Shown piece after piece: positions 46,401-58,789 of a DNA stretch of 64,000 nt. A program made the position numbers and the translations under genes. Every line of letters starts with the position of its first letter. The stretch's first letter is position 1. Under the pieces are notes generated by a model. The model was given only the letters and a program-made list of their open reading frames with translations. It was not told where the DNA came from and searched no databases. This stretch comes from Sphagnum compactum. Taxonomy: Eukaryota; Bryophyta; Sphagnopsida; Sphagnales. The DNA lies in the NCBI GenBank assembly GCA_965153455.1, contig OZ234495.1, positions 7,746,875 through 7,810,874 of the forward strand, read 5' to 3'.

Positions 46401-47564
46401 TAGCTAGGTCCTAGGATTAAAGTCACATAACCATGATTAAAATCTCGTATAACTATTTCATACAATTAGATGACCAAGCTTGGATAGTTTTCATAAAATA
46501 TCTTAGTCATGGATTCCATGTTTTGGTGTAATGATTTTTTTCCATTTCTCATGACAATGTCATTGTATTTGACTTCCCTTTGGGCATTTTTTTCCCCCAA
46601 CTTGAGCATTCAACAATTGTCTTCACCTAGCAACTTTTTTCATTGTTCTTATATTGAATCCCACACAATTTGAAGCTCCTACCTTGATGTTATGACCTTC
46701 TAAAGACACCATATTTGTTACTTCAAGAACACTGTTGATGTATACTTTTTCCCAACTCCAAACTTTAAACCCTCCCATGCAAATGTTAAAATTTCACTTG
46801 AAAAGTTTCATTGTGCAACAATCTTCTTTGACTTGTGAAAAAGTCAAGCACATGTTGTAATAGAAGTTGTTAAATAAACTTATTATGTAAAAACTTCTAA
46901 CGTTCTAAATCTTTGCTTCTTTTTTTTGTTAAATTGTGCAAAGTAAAAGCAAGGCATTAAACATATCTTGCTACAAATTTTTAGAAATCTTGAAATATAA
47001 AATAACCTTACAAGGTGACAAGAATTGAATTATGAAAATACACCTAAATATATGTAACATATTCCCAATTATAATATTAAAGAATTAATAATCCATTACT
47101 TCATAACATACAAAAATTACTCCTTTATCTCATGTGCTTCATAACATATACAAAAAATATTCACCCAAAGAGTCTTTTTTATTCTTAATGGTCATTTTCT
47201 ACTTGCTCCAAAAAGAACTTCTCATGTACAATGCCCTATTCTCTTATTGATGAACTATATATTTAAACTTACTTTCAACTTTTGTAGTTAGACATTCTTT
47301 GCTTTCTTGTTTAAGAAAGTTTGTACATTGTGAATTCCCCATAACGCAACAATTTGAATGAGCAACCTTGATTCAATCATTCGAATTGAAAACCTCCATA
47401 GATTGCCATTTTTGAAACCCCAAATTGAAAGTTGTCAAATGATGTCATATGCCAAATGTTGTAACCAATATGCAAAATGTATAGCCCTCAAGATCAACTA
47501 AAGTATTCAAATTATAACAACCAAAAGCATTTAAAACAAGGGCTTATTTTTAGTAAACTACACC
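46401..47564. other. AT-rich intergenic DNA, no gene recognised
   Basis: No coding signal was seen. Confidence 0.5.
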
Positions 47565-49816
47565 TTAAACTTGAGAAATATTTGAAAATTCTTCATTGTC
47601 TTCACCACATAAAATCCATGAGCCAATCGAATGTCTCTCTAAGGTATTGGATGGGACCCCTATAGCATGTGGATCAGGGATTGGTAGAGGACCTGATGTA
47701 ATGTTCAGGGTATCCTTTAGTACTACAATTATGTCTCTGGTGCTTAACTTCAAATCTTGAAAACTAAACAACGGTGTACTCACAAGCTTTTGCGCCACTT
47801 CACGCATTTGAAGTTGGCATTCCATAAGCTGATCAGTGGAAAATTGTGTGTTTTCCTGATGTACATGTACTCCTAGGACATGAAAATTTGATGCCCTAAC
47901 AGCTTGTGGTGTAGTAGTCTCCTCCCCCCTCACCAACAAGGTGCATTTTTCTTCCGTGTTGAGAGGACGAAAAGATTGCGGCATGACTACTCGAGCTCTT
48001 ATAGCCTTGGTAATAGGACTTGAATCGGATGCGAGTCCATCAGTCTAAATTACCTGCCTACTGGCAGAAACTCTGGGTGCCACATTAGCCTCTTGTGCCG
48101 CGAAGTAGGAAGGGCAAAAAAAAATGGCAATTCCTGGTGTGAGACTAGAATTGGGTGCACTAGAAAGAACATACTCCCCAACCATGGCATCATGTGAGAG
48201 GCCATAGAATGACCTAGGAGGTCCCTCCCGTGATCCTGAACCCTGTACAAGTTGGGCATCACTAGCTAGTTGGGAAGACTTACCTTTTAGATTAGCAAGC
48301 TGGGCCCTTAATGATTCGAGTTCATTTTGTAGGGTTCGAATTTGAGCAGCATGGGCTTGAAGCACCTCCCTCTTGTCAGCATTGTGCTCCTTCGTCTTAG
48401 CATTCTTATTGGAATTACCCTTGGTGGGGAAAGCCTAAGTGGAAGGCTGAGGTGCCTTGGCTTTTGGTTGAGGGGCAACGAAAGATGCTGGCAGATTTTG
48501 TCGTTGGAATGGAAGTTGCTGTTGTTTCGAGAACTTGGCAAAACAAACAACTTCCTAATGTCCCTCTTTCCCACAATAATCACAAAAGAGATCCTCGGAA
48601 GGAATGTTGCATTCACTAGTTTTGTGGGCAGGATTACCAAAGTAATTGCAAAAAAGTAGGATGGGTGCAACCAAGTGCACCGCTTTAGCCCTTGAAGAAG
48701 AATATGATGATCTGGTTGGCGCAATTGGTGGAGGTTCAGGCCTTGAATGTGATGGCCTCATAGTACTGGCCTCATAGTGTGCATGAGCTAGTTCTAGCTT
48801 TTCAAAAATGTTGTACACATTTAACAAAGTGTACAAATCTCCAAATTCGGCAAAAACTCGTTGCAAAACCTGTGCATGGAGTGTCAAATACCTTCCAATG
48901 AACAAAGATACCGATGGGCAACTTCCAGGTTTGTGATGCTTTGAGTATCCTCTTTAAGTTTGAGAAGCCTCCTATAAAGCATCTTGAGGGTTCAATCCTT
49001 CTGTCGAAAGAAGGTGGCGAGCTGCAAATTTTTTTGAAAACTCTTACCGAAAATTCTAGCTCAAGAACTCAAAAGAATTCCCCCATTGGATCAGCAAAAG
49101 TTGGTGCATTGATGGTGGGAGGAATGTTTGCGATAGCATCAATGAGTTGTGGAGGAGAAAGGTTTACTGAAATAGGTACCGGATCTGGATTATTGGGCAC
49201 AGTCCCATGATGTGCAATGGCAGCTTGAGAGGCGGTGGCGATGGCTATGGCATAAGCTGGATTGGGGATCTGGGTGATGCCAAAAATTCTCGAAGAATGT
49301 TGCTCGTAGACATCCAATGCCTCATAATGCACATAACGAGCCAGTTGTTTGAATGCAAACACCTCGGTGTAATTAGCGCCATACATGAGCTCCAATTCAC
49401 AAACCACAATTGAAAAAGTTGCCTTGAACTCCCTCAAAGAAATGGTACCTAGCCTTCCGCTAAACTTCTCAATTTTCCCAGAGGAACTGCTAACCTCCAT
49501 GGTGTATATTAGTGTAGAGGTAATGGCTTGCAACGGAATATATGGTGATGGTGTGAAAACTGGTGCGGCAGTAGGCGTACCCCACTGATTAACCCCTCCA
49601 AATGGACTCTGATGTACCGTTGATGTAGTGTAACCTAAACCTGAATTCCTAGTAGGAGTTGTACTAAATGATAGTGGTGCTATAGACGTTTGATGGTACC
49701 GTCGTGAAAATTATGAGTTCAAAGAAATCAATTCAAATGATCGTGTGTTACTTTGTAGCTAATACCTTGGCTCAGGCGAAGCGGTAGTGCTCTCATCATC
49801 CGAGGACATGGTGTTA
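47565..49816 (-). pseudogene. Decayed gag gene of an LTR-retrotransposon-like element
   Basis: Read on the minus strand: a short leader peptide frame (MSSDDESTTASPEPRY, about 49810-49760), then from ATG 49500 MEVSSSSGKIEKFSGRLGT (gag N-terminal domain, to 49069), a middle part (FAEFGDLYTLLNVYNIFEKL) and two zinc-knuckle-like motifs within 48555-48905. The first has lost its second Cys (CNYFGNPAHKTSEC); the second begins CDYCGKEGH. A coiled-coil stretch (AAQIRTLQNELESLRAQLAN) follows at 48045-48365, then a distal part (47565-47984). Frame changes separate the parts. I associate these phrases with gag-like proteins abundant in fern genomes. No protease, RT or integrase follows to the left and no paired LTRs were identified, so it is a fragment. 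Confidence 0.75.
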
Positions 49817-50016
49817 TCCCATGCCCCAAAATTTTGTAGCAATACAGAGCACTAGCTACAAAGTTCTAACACAACCTATGTAATTAAATACAGCCGTAAT
49901 GGAAAATGAAATGTGAAGTGCTCAAGAAAATGTACCCTAAACAGCTTTCAGTTTCTATAATCACCAATGCTAAATGACAAAGTAAAGGAAGAAAGAATTG
50001 CATATTTATGTAGATT

Positions 50017-50125
50017 ACGTAGGTGTATGTATTAATACAAAAATAACGTAGATATACATATTAATACAAAATACGTAGATGTATGTATTAATACGAAAGA
50101 ATGTAGATGTACATATTAATTTAAA
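50017..50125 (+). repeat. Tandem array, about 27-30 bp x 4
   Basis: Four imperfect units starting ACGTAG(A/G)TGTATGTATTAA with alternating TGTATG/ATACAT variants, each ending TACAAAA-like. It lies upstream of the minus-strand gag fragment and may be part of a degenerate LTR. Confidence 0.75.
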
Positions 50126-50130
50126 AAAAC

Positions 50131-51300
50131 CTATATACGATCTTGAATAATATGTACATACGGTTTGAAACATACGACACGTTGACAAGGATGAATGGCG
50201 ACCAGTGGATGGACGTTGGTGGACGGAAAGGGCTGAACGGACAAAACCGAACGGACAGACATTAACGAATGTCGGACGAAACTATGACGGGCGGCGATGA
50301 ACGTCAATGTTGACGAAACTATAATGGACGACGATGGACGACGACTACAACGACGACGACGCTGGACAGCAACTACAACGGCAATAACACTACAAAGCGA
50401 TCTGCGTCCGCGAGCTCTGAAACGATGGTGACGGCGCTGCAGACTGATCCACGTCCACGAGCTTTGCAACAATGGCATGCAAAAGAAAAGAGAGAAATTT
50501 TTTTCTTCTATTTCGTCTTTTTTTTTTCTTCTTTGCTAGAACTCCAGGCAAAACGCGAAGGTCGTTGTGGCTAAGAGGTCAGAGGCCAAAGCTAAGAGGT
50601 CAAAGGCGATGGCATCCTCGTCCCCGGTTCTAGTCGGCAACACCCATAGGCAGCACAAGCAAGAGCTTGTTGTAATGGATGGTGGTGCCATTGTTGTAAC
50701 GCCTATTGCCGTCGCTTCACTTACTCTTGTTCCTGCTCCTCTTGGTTCAAAGCTCGCCGTGAACCAAAAACGAGTGGTGCATCATCCTAAGGGTAATAAT
50801 AGAAGTAACAGTAAGGTCGTGGCGGATGCGACCATTAAAAGCTTGCGAGCACAGGTGCAACGACTAGAGAAGTAGCACCAGTTTCTCACTAGTTGGAGAC
50901 CTGAAACGTTGCTTGGCATCTATGTTGAAGCTGTGTTCGTCGACATTGAATTAAAAGCGGTGATGGCTTATCTCTAGATGTAGATCAATGCGTAGATGCT
51001 TGATGGCTGTTGTGTAATAGCCATTGTGGGCTTTTCCAGTGTCCCTTCTCCCTCGCTTACGCTATTGCTAGTTATGGTTGTTGTTGTTCTTGTCGTAGCT
51101 ATAGTACAAGAGTAGAAAAAGAACAAGAAGTAGCAACAATTCAAAAACACAAGAAACCAACAAGCAAAAGAAACCCAAGAAACTCAAAGCAAGGATGGAG
51201 AGAGACTAGGAAAAATCTACTGCTTTCAACATTAAGCGATAGAGAGTAGTTTTTAAAAAATTAAATTGAATTGAAAAGAAGGAAAGAAAACGTAATGTAT
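50131..51300. other. GC-richer stretch with low-complexity open frames
   Basis: A GACGAACG/CGACGAC-rich segment (50200-50480) yields an Arg/Ser-rich minus frame that reflects the triplet repeats. A plus frame at 50567-50875 (MAKRSEAKAKRSKAMASSSP... ending LRAQVQRLEK) is Lys/Ser-rich, opens just downstream of a pyrimidine tract, and stops after 102 codons; similarity continues to look open in pieces to about 51120. No family was recognised. It may belong to the same element as the gag fragment or be an unknown gene relic. Confidence 0.35.
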
Positions 51301-54290
51301 GTAAACAGTTTTCGTGTAATAGCCACCATGAGCATCTAGAAATCCAGTCTGATTATGGAGGAAACTCTCCCTGACAAAGGAATTCTAGAAAAATTGGCAA
51401 GAGAAGGGAAAAGCTTGGCCTTTTATACAGTCGTCAAAAAAGCTAAAACCCTAAACAAGCCATAACCCTAAAACACCTAATAGCGTACATTAACCCTAAG
51501 AGCATACATTAACCCTAAAGGCATGATTGGCATGCCCATACCCGGCCGTCGTTTATGAGGCCATGCATATAGGCATGACAAATCTTTATCTTAATCATGT
51601 TTTATTATATAAATTTTCTTAAACGTGTGTGTCAAAAAGTTGTTTTGTTGGTCTCTTATTCATTTTAACTTTATTAGTTCATTGATCATCACATAATCCA
51701 CACTTAACATTGGTTTTTCAACATTTTATTCATTTTAGTGTTAAAATATGGACTTTTGGGAATGTTCCAAACACCATAAATGAACCACCCAATTACAAAC
51801 CACCATTTGTACACCCCACATATCAACCTACTTTAACACATTTCTGATAAACGACCTCTATATGTAGTACCAAATAAATGAATCCAAAATAAATGAAGTT
51901 TAGGGTGCAATGAAAATATATTGGAAAATTGATTGGAACCATTGGATGAGAGCCTTGAAAGGTTTCAAAAACATCATGAACTAGCGTATTCATAGAAAGT
52001 TAACAATAAAAATCAGCAATATACATGAAACATCCCACAATGATATTCAACAAAACTTGAACAAAGAACCTCTAAGTGAGTACATCATGGGTCATTGAAC
52101 TTTCATTGAATTACAATTACATAGTTATGCCCATAGATGCATTGTCCAGCAAAGTTCGTCGATGAGCTTTTGCATGGAAAGGTGTGCATATAGGATGTTT
52201 AGTCAAAACCCAACAAATGTCAAGTGGAAGAATCCAAATTCAAACAAACAACATAAATCAAAAGATGCAAATGATCAATAGATCAAACCCTCATCCTAAA
52301 TGATGACCTAAATTTCAAAGGCACGATAAACAATCATGCAAGTTCATCAAATAGCCCTACCAAAAAAATTGAATCCAATGTCTTAACATTTTGCTTTAAG
52401 GAATCCAATTTGTATGAATGTTGTAATTCTTATTGAACAGAAAAATTCTTTGTACATGTCCCATTGCCATTTTAATATAGCTTTGCAAAACAAAATTTGT
52501 TCAAAAACATCATTGTCAATCCCTTTTCTTTATAACCCTAAAGTCATAATTTTCCACACTTAAACAAAATTCAAAAAAGAATGTATGATGTTGTACACCA
52601 CAAAACCATCAAACATAAACAACATGGATTTTACATTAGAGAAAATTTTAGTGGAATTTTGATATAATTTTCTATTCTTTATATTCCTTATAATTATTTA
52701 CCAACATTTTAAGACACCATAAAAAAAATGTTGTAAGAGTTTTTTAAACATGAACGTTTGTTCCAAATTGCAAAAAAACATCCAAGGATGGTAGATTAGA
52801 TGTTATAGTCTAAGATGATACAACTACATAAGCCAATTTTCAACGTGACTTTTCATTTTGCTATGGTTGAAATTGCAAGAAATAGTCCTTTGGTAGTTAG
52901 ACATTTTTTTAGGTATTTAAACCATGAATGGGTTGAATGCATGAATTTATGGGAGAGATAGGGGTTACTATTAATGTAATAAGATCACCACATATGCATG
53001 TCTTTGCATTTTTTAGTTAAACCTTAAACTAGCCATTTTGCTCATATATGTGTAGTATGATAATGTTAAGCCCTTTTGGTCATTGTAATAATTATGACTT
53101 TTCATCCTTGATCCCATGGAATTGGGAAGAATATAATGATATGCATATTCATGTTAATTGTAAAATTTAACATAATTTAATGACGACATGTTGATTGTAA
53201 GAAAATAAAAAATGCAATTTGTGCTAGTTGCAAAATAACAATATCATTAGCAAGCATTATAAAGTTGAATAATTTTTCCATAGTCAATTGTATCCAGTAA
53301 AAATTAGTATTATATCATTCATGCCTTAATTACAAGGTAACACCATATTAAATTCCATTAGTCACAAATAACTAACATTTTAAATGCAATTAGTTGTAGC
53401 ATAATATTCATGTGTCTTATTCTACGTAGTTGCAAGATGGTAACAATATTATCCATATGACAAACCAAAAAATACTAAAATATAATCATTTAGTTAGATA
53501 ACAACATTACAAGACAACATAAATAGTTGGAATCTAATGGCATTACTAATAACAATAGTTATAAAAAAACCCCACTTTTAATAATATCAATTGTAACACC
53601 ATTGACATAGTTGTTTGCTTGTGTTTTTTTCAACTCATGTAGTAGTAAATCTATCACGGCCTACAATTGTAGTTGCATGTAATAGTTCAACATAAAATTT
53701 AAATTAATTGTAAAATAATATTAAAACTTAATTATGTAGTTGCAAATTATTACAAACAAATGCTTGAGGTGCCGATTAATTTAATTTTAATCAAATTCCT
53801 ATCATGCATTTTGAATGAATGACAATTGTGTGCATGCTTCAATGGCATCCAATTAATTCTTCATGTGAAGTCTATGATGTGGCAATGGATTTCCCACCCT
53901 AAATGTTTAATTCAAATAAATGGAAATAGATTAGGATTTTCATTTTTTCATTTTTTCATTTGTTCTTTGTAATGGTTCACATCACTATAAAAAATCATGA
54001 TTTTTTAGAAAGTTCAACTTGATTAAAGTGTTCACATTGATTAAAGGGGGATGTCCATTTTGACTAAAGGCATGGGGCATGAAAAACACATGGTTTTTTT
54101 ACTAGTTTTTTTTACTAGGGTGAGTTTTTAAACTATGTGACATGCTATACATCTAGTCTAGAAGGACAAAGGTCATCAAGATGACCATGGTGTAGTCAAA
54201 TTGGCCATAATGATTTGACACTTAGTCAAATTGGTCATATTGATTTGGCTATTTATCCTACTTTCTAAGCTTAAATTATTTAGCTAAAGT
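51301..54290. other. AT-rich intergenic DNA, no gene recognised
   Basis: A few AACCCTAA phrases occur near 51440-51520. Around 53100-53760 many phrases like TTGCAAGATAACAA and AGTTGTAAATAT recur in a degenerate way, suggesting an old tandem region. No coding signal was seen. Confidence 0.5.
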
Positions 54291-54529
54291 TTAACCCATT
54301 TAATAGGCTAGGTTATGTTTATATTACCTATTTAACCTAGCGTAATTAATCTATGTTAAAATAGGTAGGTAGCTTAAGCTTCAAGGCATGTCACATGGAT
54401 TTTGACACAATAGGTTAAATAAATAGCTTAGGTTTAAATAAATAGTTTTGGCCAAGGCTTTTTTAATTAGGTTATAAATAGCTTAACTAACCATAAGGTA
54501 AATAACTTAATGTAATTGCCTAAAAGGTT

Positions 54530-54770
54530 AGTTTTAGGTTAGTTAGGTAGGTCAAATATACCTACCTTATCAACCTACCTATTTATCTATACTTACTTAG
54601 TTACCTTAACAACTTCCCTATGTCCCTACCTACCCTAACAACCTACTTAGATACCTACCCATTTATACATATTTATTTACCCTACTTATTACCAAATTAC
54701 ATATTTACCTCCCTATGCCTATTTATTTACTTAGTTACCTACTTTACCCTACCTACTTACATTACGCCAA
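54530..54770. repeat. ACCTACCT-rich degenerate array
   Basis: Dense imperfect repeats of CCTACCTA/TTACCTA with TTAGGTTAG-type phrases just before. It resembles the arrays at 25560-25760 and 46190-46400. Confidence 0.6.
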
Positions 54771-55785
54771 AACGTGTCCTTCATGATTGGAAAATTTTGT
54801 CACTATGTCTAAGTCTAGTCATGTAGTCATTTTCCTAGCCATGTTTATATTTTGTTCATTGTCACTTTCCTTTAATCATTTTCATGGGTATGTTGTGACA
54901 TTTGCAACTATGTTACAACTACATTTTATAAATGACCACATGTAAATTTTTATTTATTTTTTGTTTGATTTTTTGGTGTTATTCAAGTTTTTAAATTATT
55001 AACTAAGTTCTAGTAAATTAAATTAATACATTACATTATAAAACATAAATAATGTTAATTATAACTTATATTTCAGAAATTTTAAAAGATTTATTCAATA
55101 GTTAAACACAAAAAAATGTATTGACAACATCCATAATCATTCATTTATACAACTAAATATACATTTATTTAATTTATATTATTCAATTTTATCACTATTT
55201 AAAATTATTTTATTTTATTGTAATATCATAATTAAACATAATAGTTTCATATATATATATATATATATAATTTAAATTTAATATTGTACATCATAAGTAG
55301 TATAAATGATATTTTAAACTATATTAAATTTTTATTGAATATAAAATATTTATGATCTATTTATGAATATTATATTTCAATAAATCATATATTTAATACA
55401 TCAAATTTTTATAATATAAAATTTTAATCAAATATAAGTTTAAGATGTGGGAGGTATATCATTGTTTTTTATTATGTTGGTCGTAAGAAATTTCCATTTA
55501 CAATTAAATCTTGTGCTTGATTTTTTTAAAGGATAAAAGAATGGTCATTGAAATATTATTAAATAATGAGATTCAAACATTTTTTTAACTCAAATGAGTT
55601 TACATTCTTAAAAGGAGAAAAATATGAATGTACACATCATTGAAAAAAGATTAACAATTAACTTTTAATTTTTTCATTTGGACAAAATATTTATGAGATG
55701 TTAAATATTAAAATTGACATTTGTGCAATGTTTACAACAAAACATAGGTTAAATAAAATGCACCCCCACTATGTTTACATATGAG
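54771..55785. other. Very AT-rich intergenic DNA
   Basis: An (AT)n run of about 20 nt occurs at about 55250-55270. No coding signal was seen. Confidence 0.5.
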
Positions 55786-55845
55786 GTGGGGTGGTTTGTT
55801 GGTTAAGGATTTGATTTTCATCCTTGGGTTCCAAGGAACAAACCT
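55786..55845 (+). repeat. tRNA-derived SINE-like head
   Basis: An A-box-like TGGTTTGTTGGTTAAGG is followed by a B-box-like GGGTTCCAAGGAA at tRNA-like spacing. It does not look like a functional tRNA. Confidence 0.4.
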
Positions 55846-56610
55846 TACAAATGATATTGACCAAATATTCCTTATGCCTAGGTTTAGGTACCTACTTAAT
55901 TACCTAAGCTACATTTTTAGGCTAGCATTATGTAATGTCACATGTCAAAATATTGTAGGATGAAAATAATAATAATATAAATGATTTAATAACATAAAAA
56001 TAATCTAATATTACTATTCAAATAATCAATATTATATATTATATATTATGATTATAAATAATTATATTAGATTATTTACATAATACATAATATAATATAT
56101 ATTTTATTAGGTTTGTGTATATTTATTGATTGATTTATTTATGAATAATCATATATACCATGATTATGTAGTCGCAAAACATAGTCATATGTATGTTTAC
56201 AACTAGGACACATAAATGATTAGATGTCCTATGCAATGTGTCCTAATCATGGACTAACTAGTCATGTAATCATATATTGTAGTTGGATTTGTCCTTATGA
56301 CAAACTTACTCATATATGTAGTTGTAAAAGACTCATTTTGGCATAGTGAATTACCTTGTTTTGTTTAATCACATAATGAATGGAGTTTGAATTAAAAGAA
56401 TCATGATTTGCATTTTTCAAAATTTTAAAAAGAAATTCAATTTATCATTTTTTAAACATATCGATTTTATTGAATAAAATTTTGAATAACATTGCACATA
56501 ATTTTTTTATTTGCTTCATTTGGCCAAGTTCCCAAAAAAAATTCAACTTAGGGATTTCTTAACGATTTTAGAAAAGATAAAACAAAAAATTACACAATCT
56601 TTGCTAACAA

Positions 56611-56680
56611 AAGGTGGTGTAGTTTGATGGCAAAGGCATTGGGATGCCTTCATGAGGTCATTGGTTAAAACTTGGGCAAA
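56611..56680 (+). repeat. tRNA-derived SINE-like head
   Basis: GGTGGTGTAGTTTGATGGCA (A-box region) is followed by CATGAGGTCATTGGTTAAAA (weak B-box region), an arrangement typical of plant tRNA-derived SINE 5' ends. It lies about 90 bp outside the left end of the hAT element. Confidence 0.45.
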
Positions 56681-56764
56681 TAATGTGTATGAAATTTGTG
56701 TGTGGTCATATGTACAATGTATATGTACATTGTAATTTTGTAGTTATAAATATGGTATAGGTAA

Positions 56765-56772
56765 ATATCTAC
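56765..56772. repeat. Left target-site duplication of hAT element
   Basis: The 8 bp ATATCTAC match GTATCTAC at 61437-61444 at seven of eight positions. Eight-base duplications are the hallmark of hAT insertion. Confidence 0.82.
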
Positions 56773-57089
56773 TAGTGTTGGGCATGTAAATGTAATTGGG
56801 CATGTAACATGTTGTGTAACGCCATTTAAATGTAAATCATTTACACCTACACCCCCATTTTATTTACACTTACACTTACACAGCCCGCCATGTAAATTTT
56901 TTTATGTTTTTTACACTTACATGACGAGCAATGCATATACATTTTATTTTACATTTACATGCCCCATGTAAAATGTTTGGGGGCATGTAAAGTCGTGTAA
57001 ATTTTCTAAGCTATAAGGTTTTTAGTTTTCAATGTTAGAGATTTTTTAAAGTTAGAATATTAAGGGTTTTTTGTGTTGTGTGGTGAGGA

Positions 57090-58300
57090 ACAATGAACAA
57101 TGCTACCTATGTCCATTGCCATGGTTTTCATCTTCAACCTTTTCAACTGAATAACCCCCCCCATCTTGTGCTTTTGGTGTGTTTGGTTTGTTGTTTGTTT
57201 ACTACCTTTGCACTTTCCTATGCTACATCCATGTTCCCCCTTGTGTTATTGTGCAATGTAAGAAGGACTAGGAGCGTTTCCCCCCCCCCCCCCCCCCCCC
57301 AACCATTGTTGTGGTCTTCATCCCTTTCAAGTGATCAACCACCCTTCCCCATCGTGCTTTTGGTGTCATTTGGTTTGTTGTTTACTTGTTGGTCTTTCAT
57401 GTTGGTCTTTCATGTTGTCCTATGTTGCATCCGTGCTTCCCCTTGTGTTGATGTGTTGTGTAAGGAAAAACGTGAAGAGCGCCCCCCACCATTGGCATGG
57501 TCTTTGTCCCCTTCAAGTGAACAACCCCCTTCCCTTATTGTGCTTTTGGTGTTGTGTGGTTTGTTGTTTGCTTATTGGTCTTTCATGTCTTGTTGTGTTA
57601 TGTCCATGCTCCCCTTCACATTGTTGTGTTATGTAGGGAGGAGCGGTGAAGAGTAGTGAAAAGCACTACCCCCTCCACCATTGCCGTGGTCTTCATCTTT
57701 GTCCTTTTAAGGTGAGCAACCCCCCCCCCCCTTTTCCCCCTATCTTGTGGTCTTGGTGTTGTTTGGGTTGTTTGCTATTTTTTCATGCCTTGCTATGGTA
57801 CATCCATGCTCCCCCTCACATTGTTGTATTGTGTAGGGAAGAGCAATGAACAACAATGAGGAGCATTGCCCCCACACCATCGTTGTGGTCTTCATCTTCA
57901 TCTTTTTTTAGATGAGCAACCCTTCCTCATCCCTATTCATGGTCTTGGTGTTGATTGGGTTGTTTGTTGGTAATTCACACCTTGTTATGGTGTGTCCATG
58001 TTCCCCTTCACACTATTTTGTTGCATCTATGTTCCCCCTTGCACTTTTTGTGTTGTTCAAGGAGGAATGGTGAGAAGCAATGAAAAGTGCTACCCTTACC
58101 ATCGCCATGGTTTTCATCTCCATCACCTTTCAAGTGAGCAACCCCCCCCCCCCCCCCCCCCCCTTGCTTTGTGGTCTTATTGTTATTCGGGTTATTTGTT
58201 GGTCTTTTGTGCCTTGTTATGGTGGGTTCATGTTCCTCCTCGTGCTACTATGTTCCCCTTCGCATTATTGTGTTGCATAGTGAAGAGTGACAAGGAATAT
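57090..58300 (+). repeat. Minisatellite of about 190 bp x 6 inside the hAT element
   Basis: Units start with CCATTGCCATGGTCTTCATC-like sequence at about 57111, 57303, 57489, 57678, 57877 and 58099 (spacing 186-222 bp). Each unit has, in order, an AGTGA(G/T)CAACC-C-run block, a CTTTTGGTGTTGTTTGG block, TTGGTCTTTCATG, CCATGCTCCCCTTC and GGAGGAGCGGTGAA. Long C-runs (about 57281-57300 and 58141-58162) vary between units. A 187-codon frame at 57093-57656 runs through three units and appears to be a by-product of a unit length near a multiple of three. Confidence 0.85.
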
Positions 58301-58789
58301 AATGTTGTTATCTTGGTCTCCTTCATTTTGAGTAAATAACAATAACAATAGCCAACACTAGTAGCAATAGCCAATAATAGCAATAATTATCAATAGTTGC
58401 AACAATTAGTAGCAATTAACAATAGCAATTACTAGCAACCACCATCAACTACTAACAACATCCAATAGCTAATAATTGCTTGCAGTAGTAGTAGTAGCAA
58501 CAAGGTTTCAATGATGGCTTGTGAGGATGTTTTAGGGCCCTTAGGAAATGATGAATCTTTTCATGATCCTCAAATGCAAAACATTTATTTTCATTTTTAA
58601 TTGTAATTGGTCCCCCATGTGGGACTCAAGCTTCATCATCCACATGTGTTAGCATGAACACTCCTCCCCCTAATAATGAAACATTTCGATTAGTAAAGGC
58701 GTTGTCAACATTGCATAAACAAGCCAAGTTTTGGGCTAGTTTTGATTGAAGGGTCATCACCTTGGGCTTTCGTTGTTGTCAACAATGGG

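Noticed and set aside
50131-50478. 115-codon Arg/Ser-rich minus-strand frame
   Set aside because: It is low-complexity output of GACGAACG/CGACGAC triplet-like sequence, with no recognisable fold.
57093-57656. 187-codon plus-strand open frame rich in Leu/Cys/Pro
   Set aside because: It runs across three units of the minisatellite and mirrors its repeats; a poly-Pro stretch comes from a C-run. Openness is explained by unit lengths near multiples of three.
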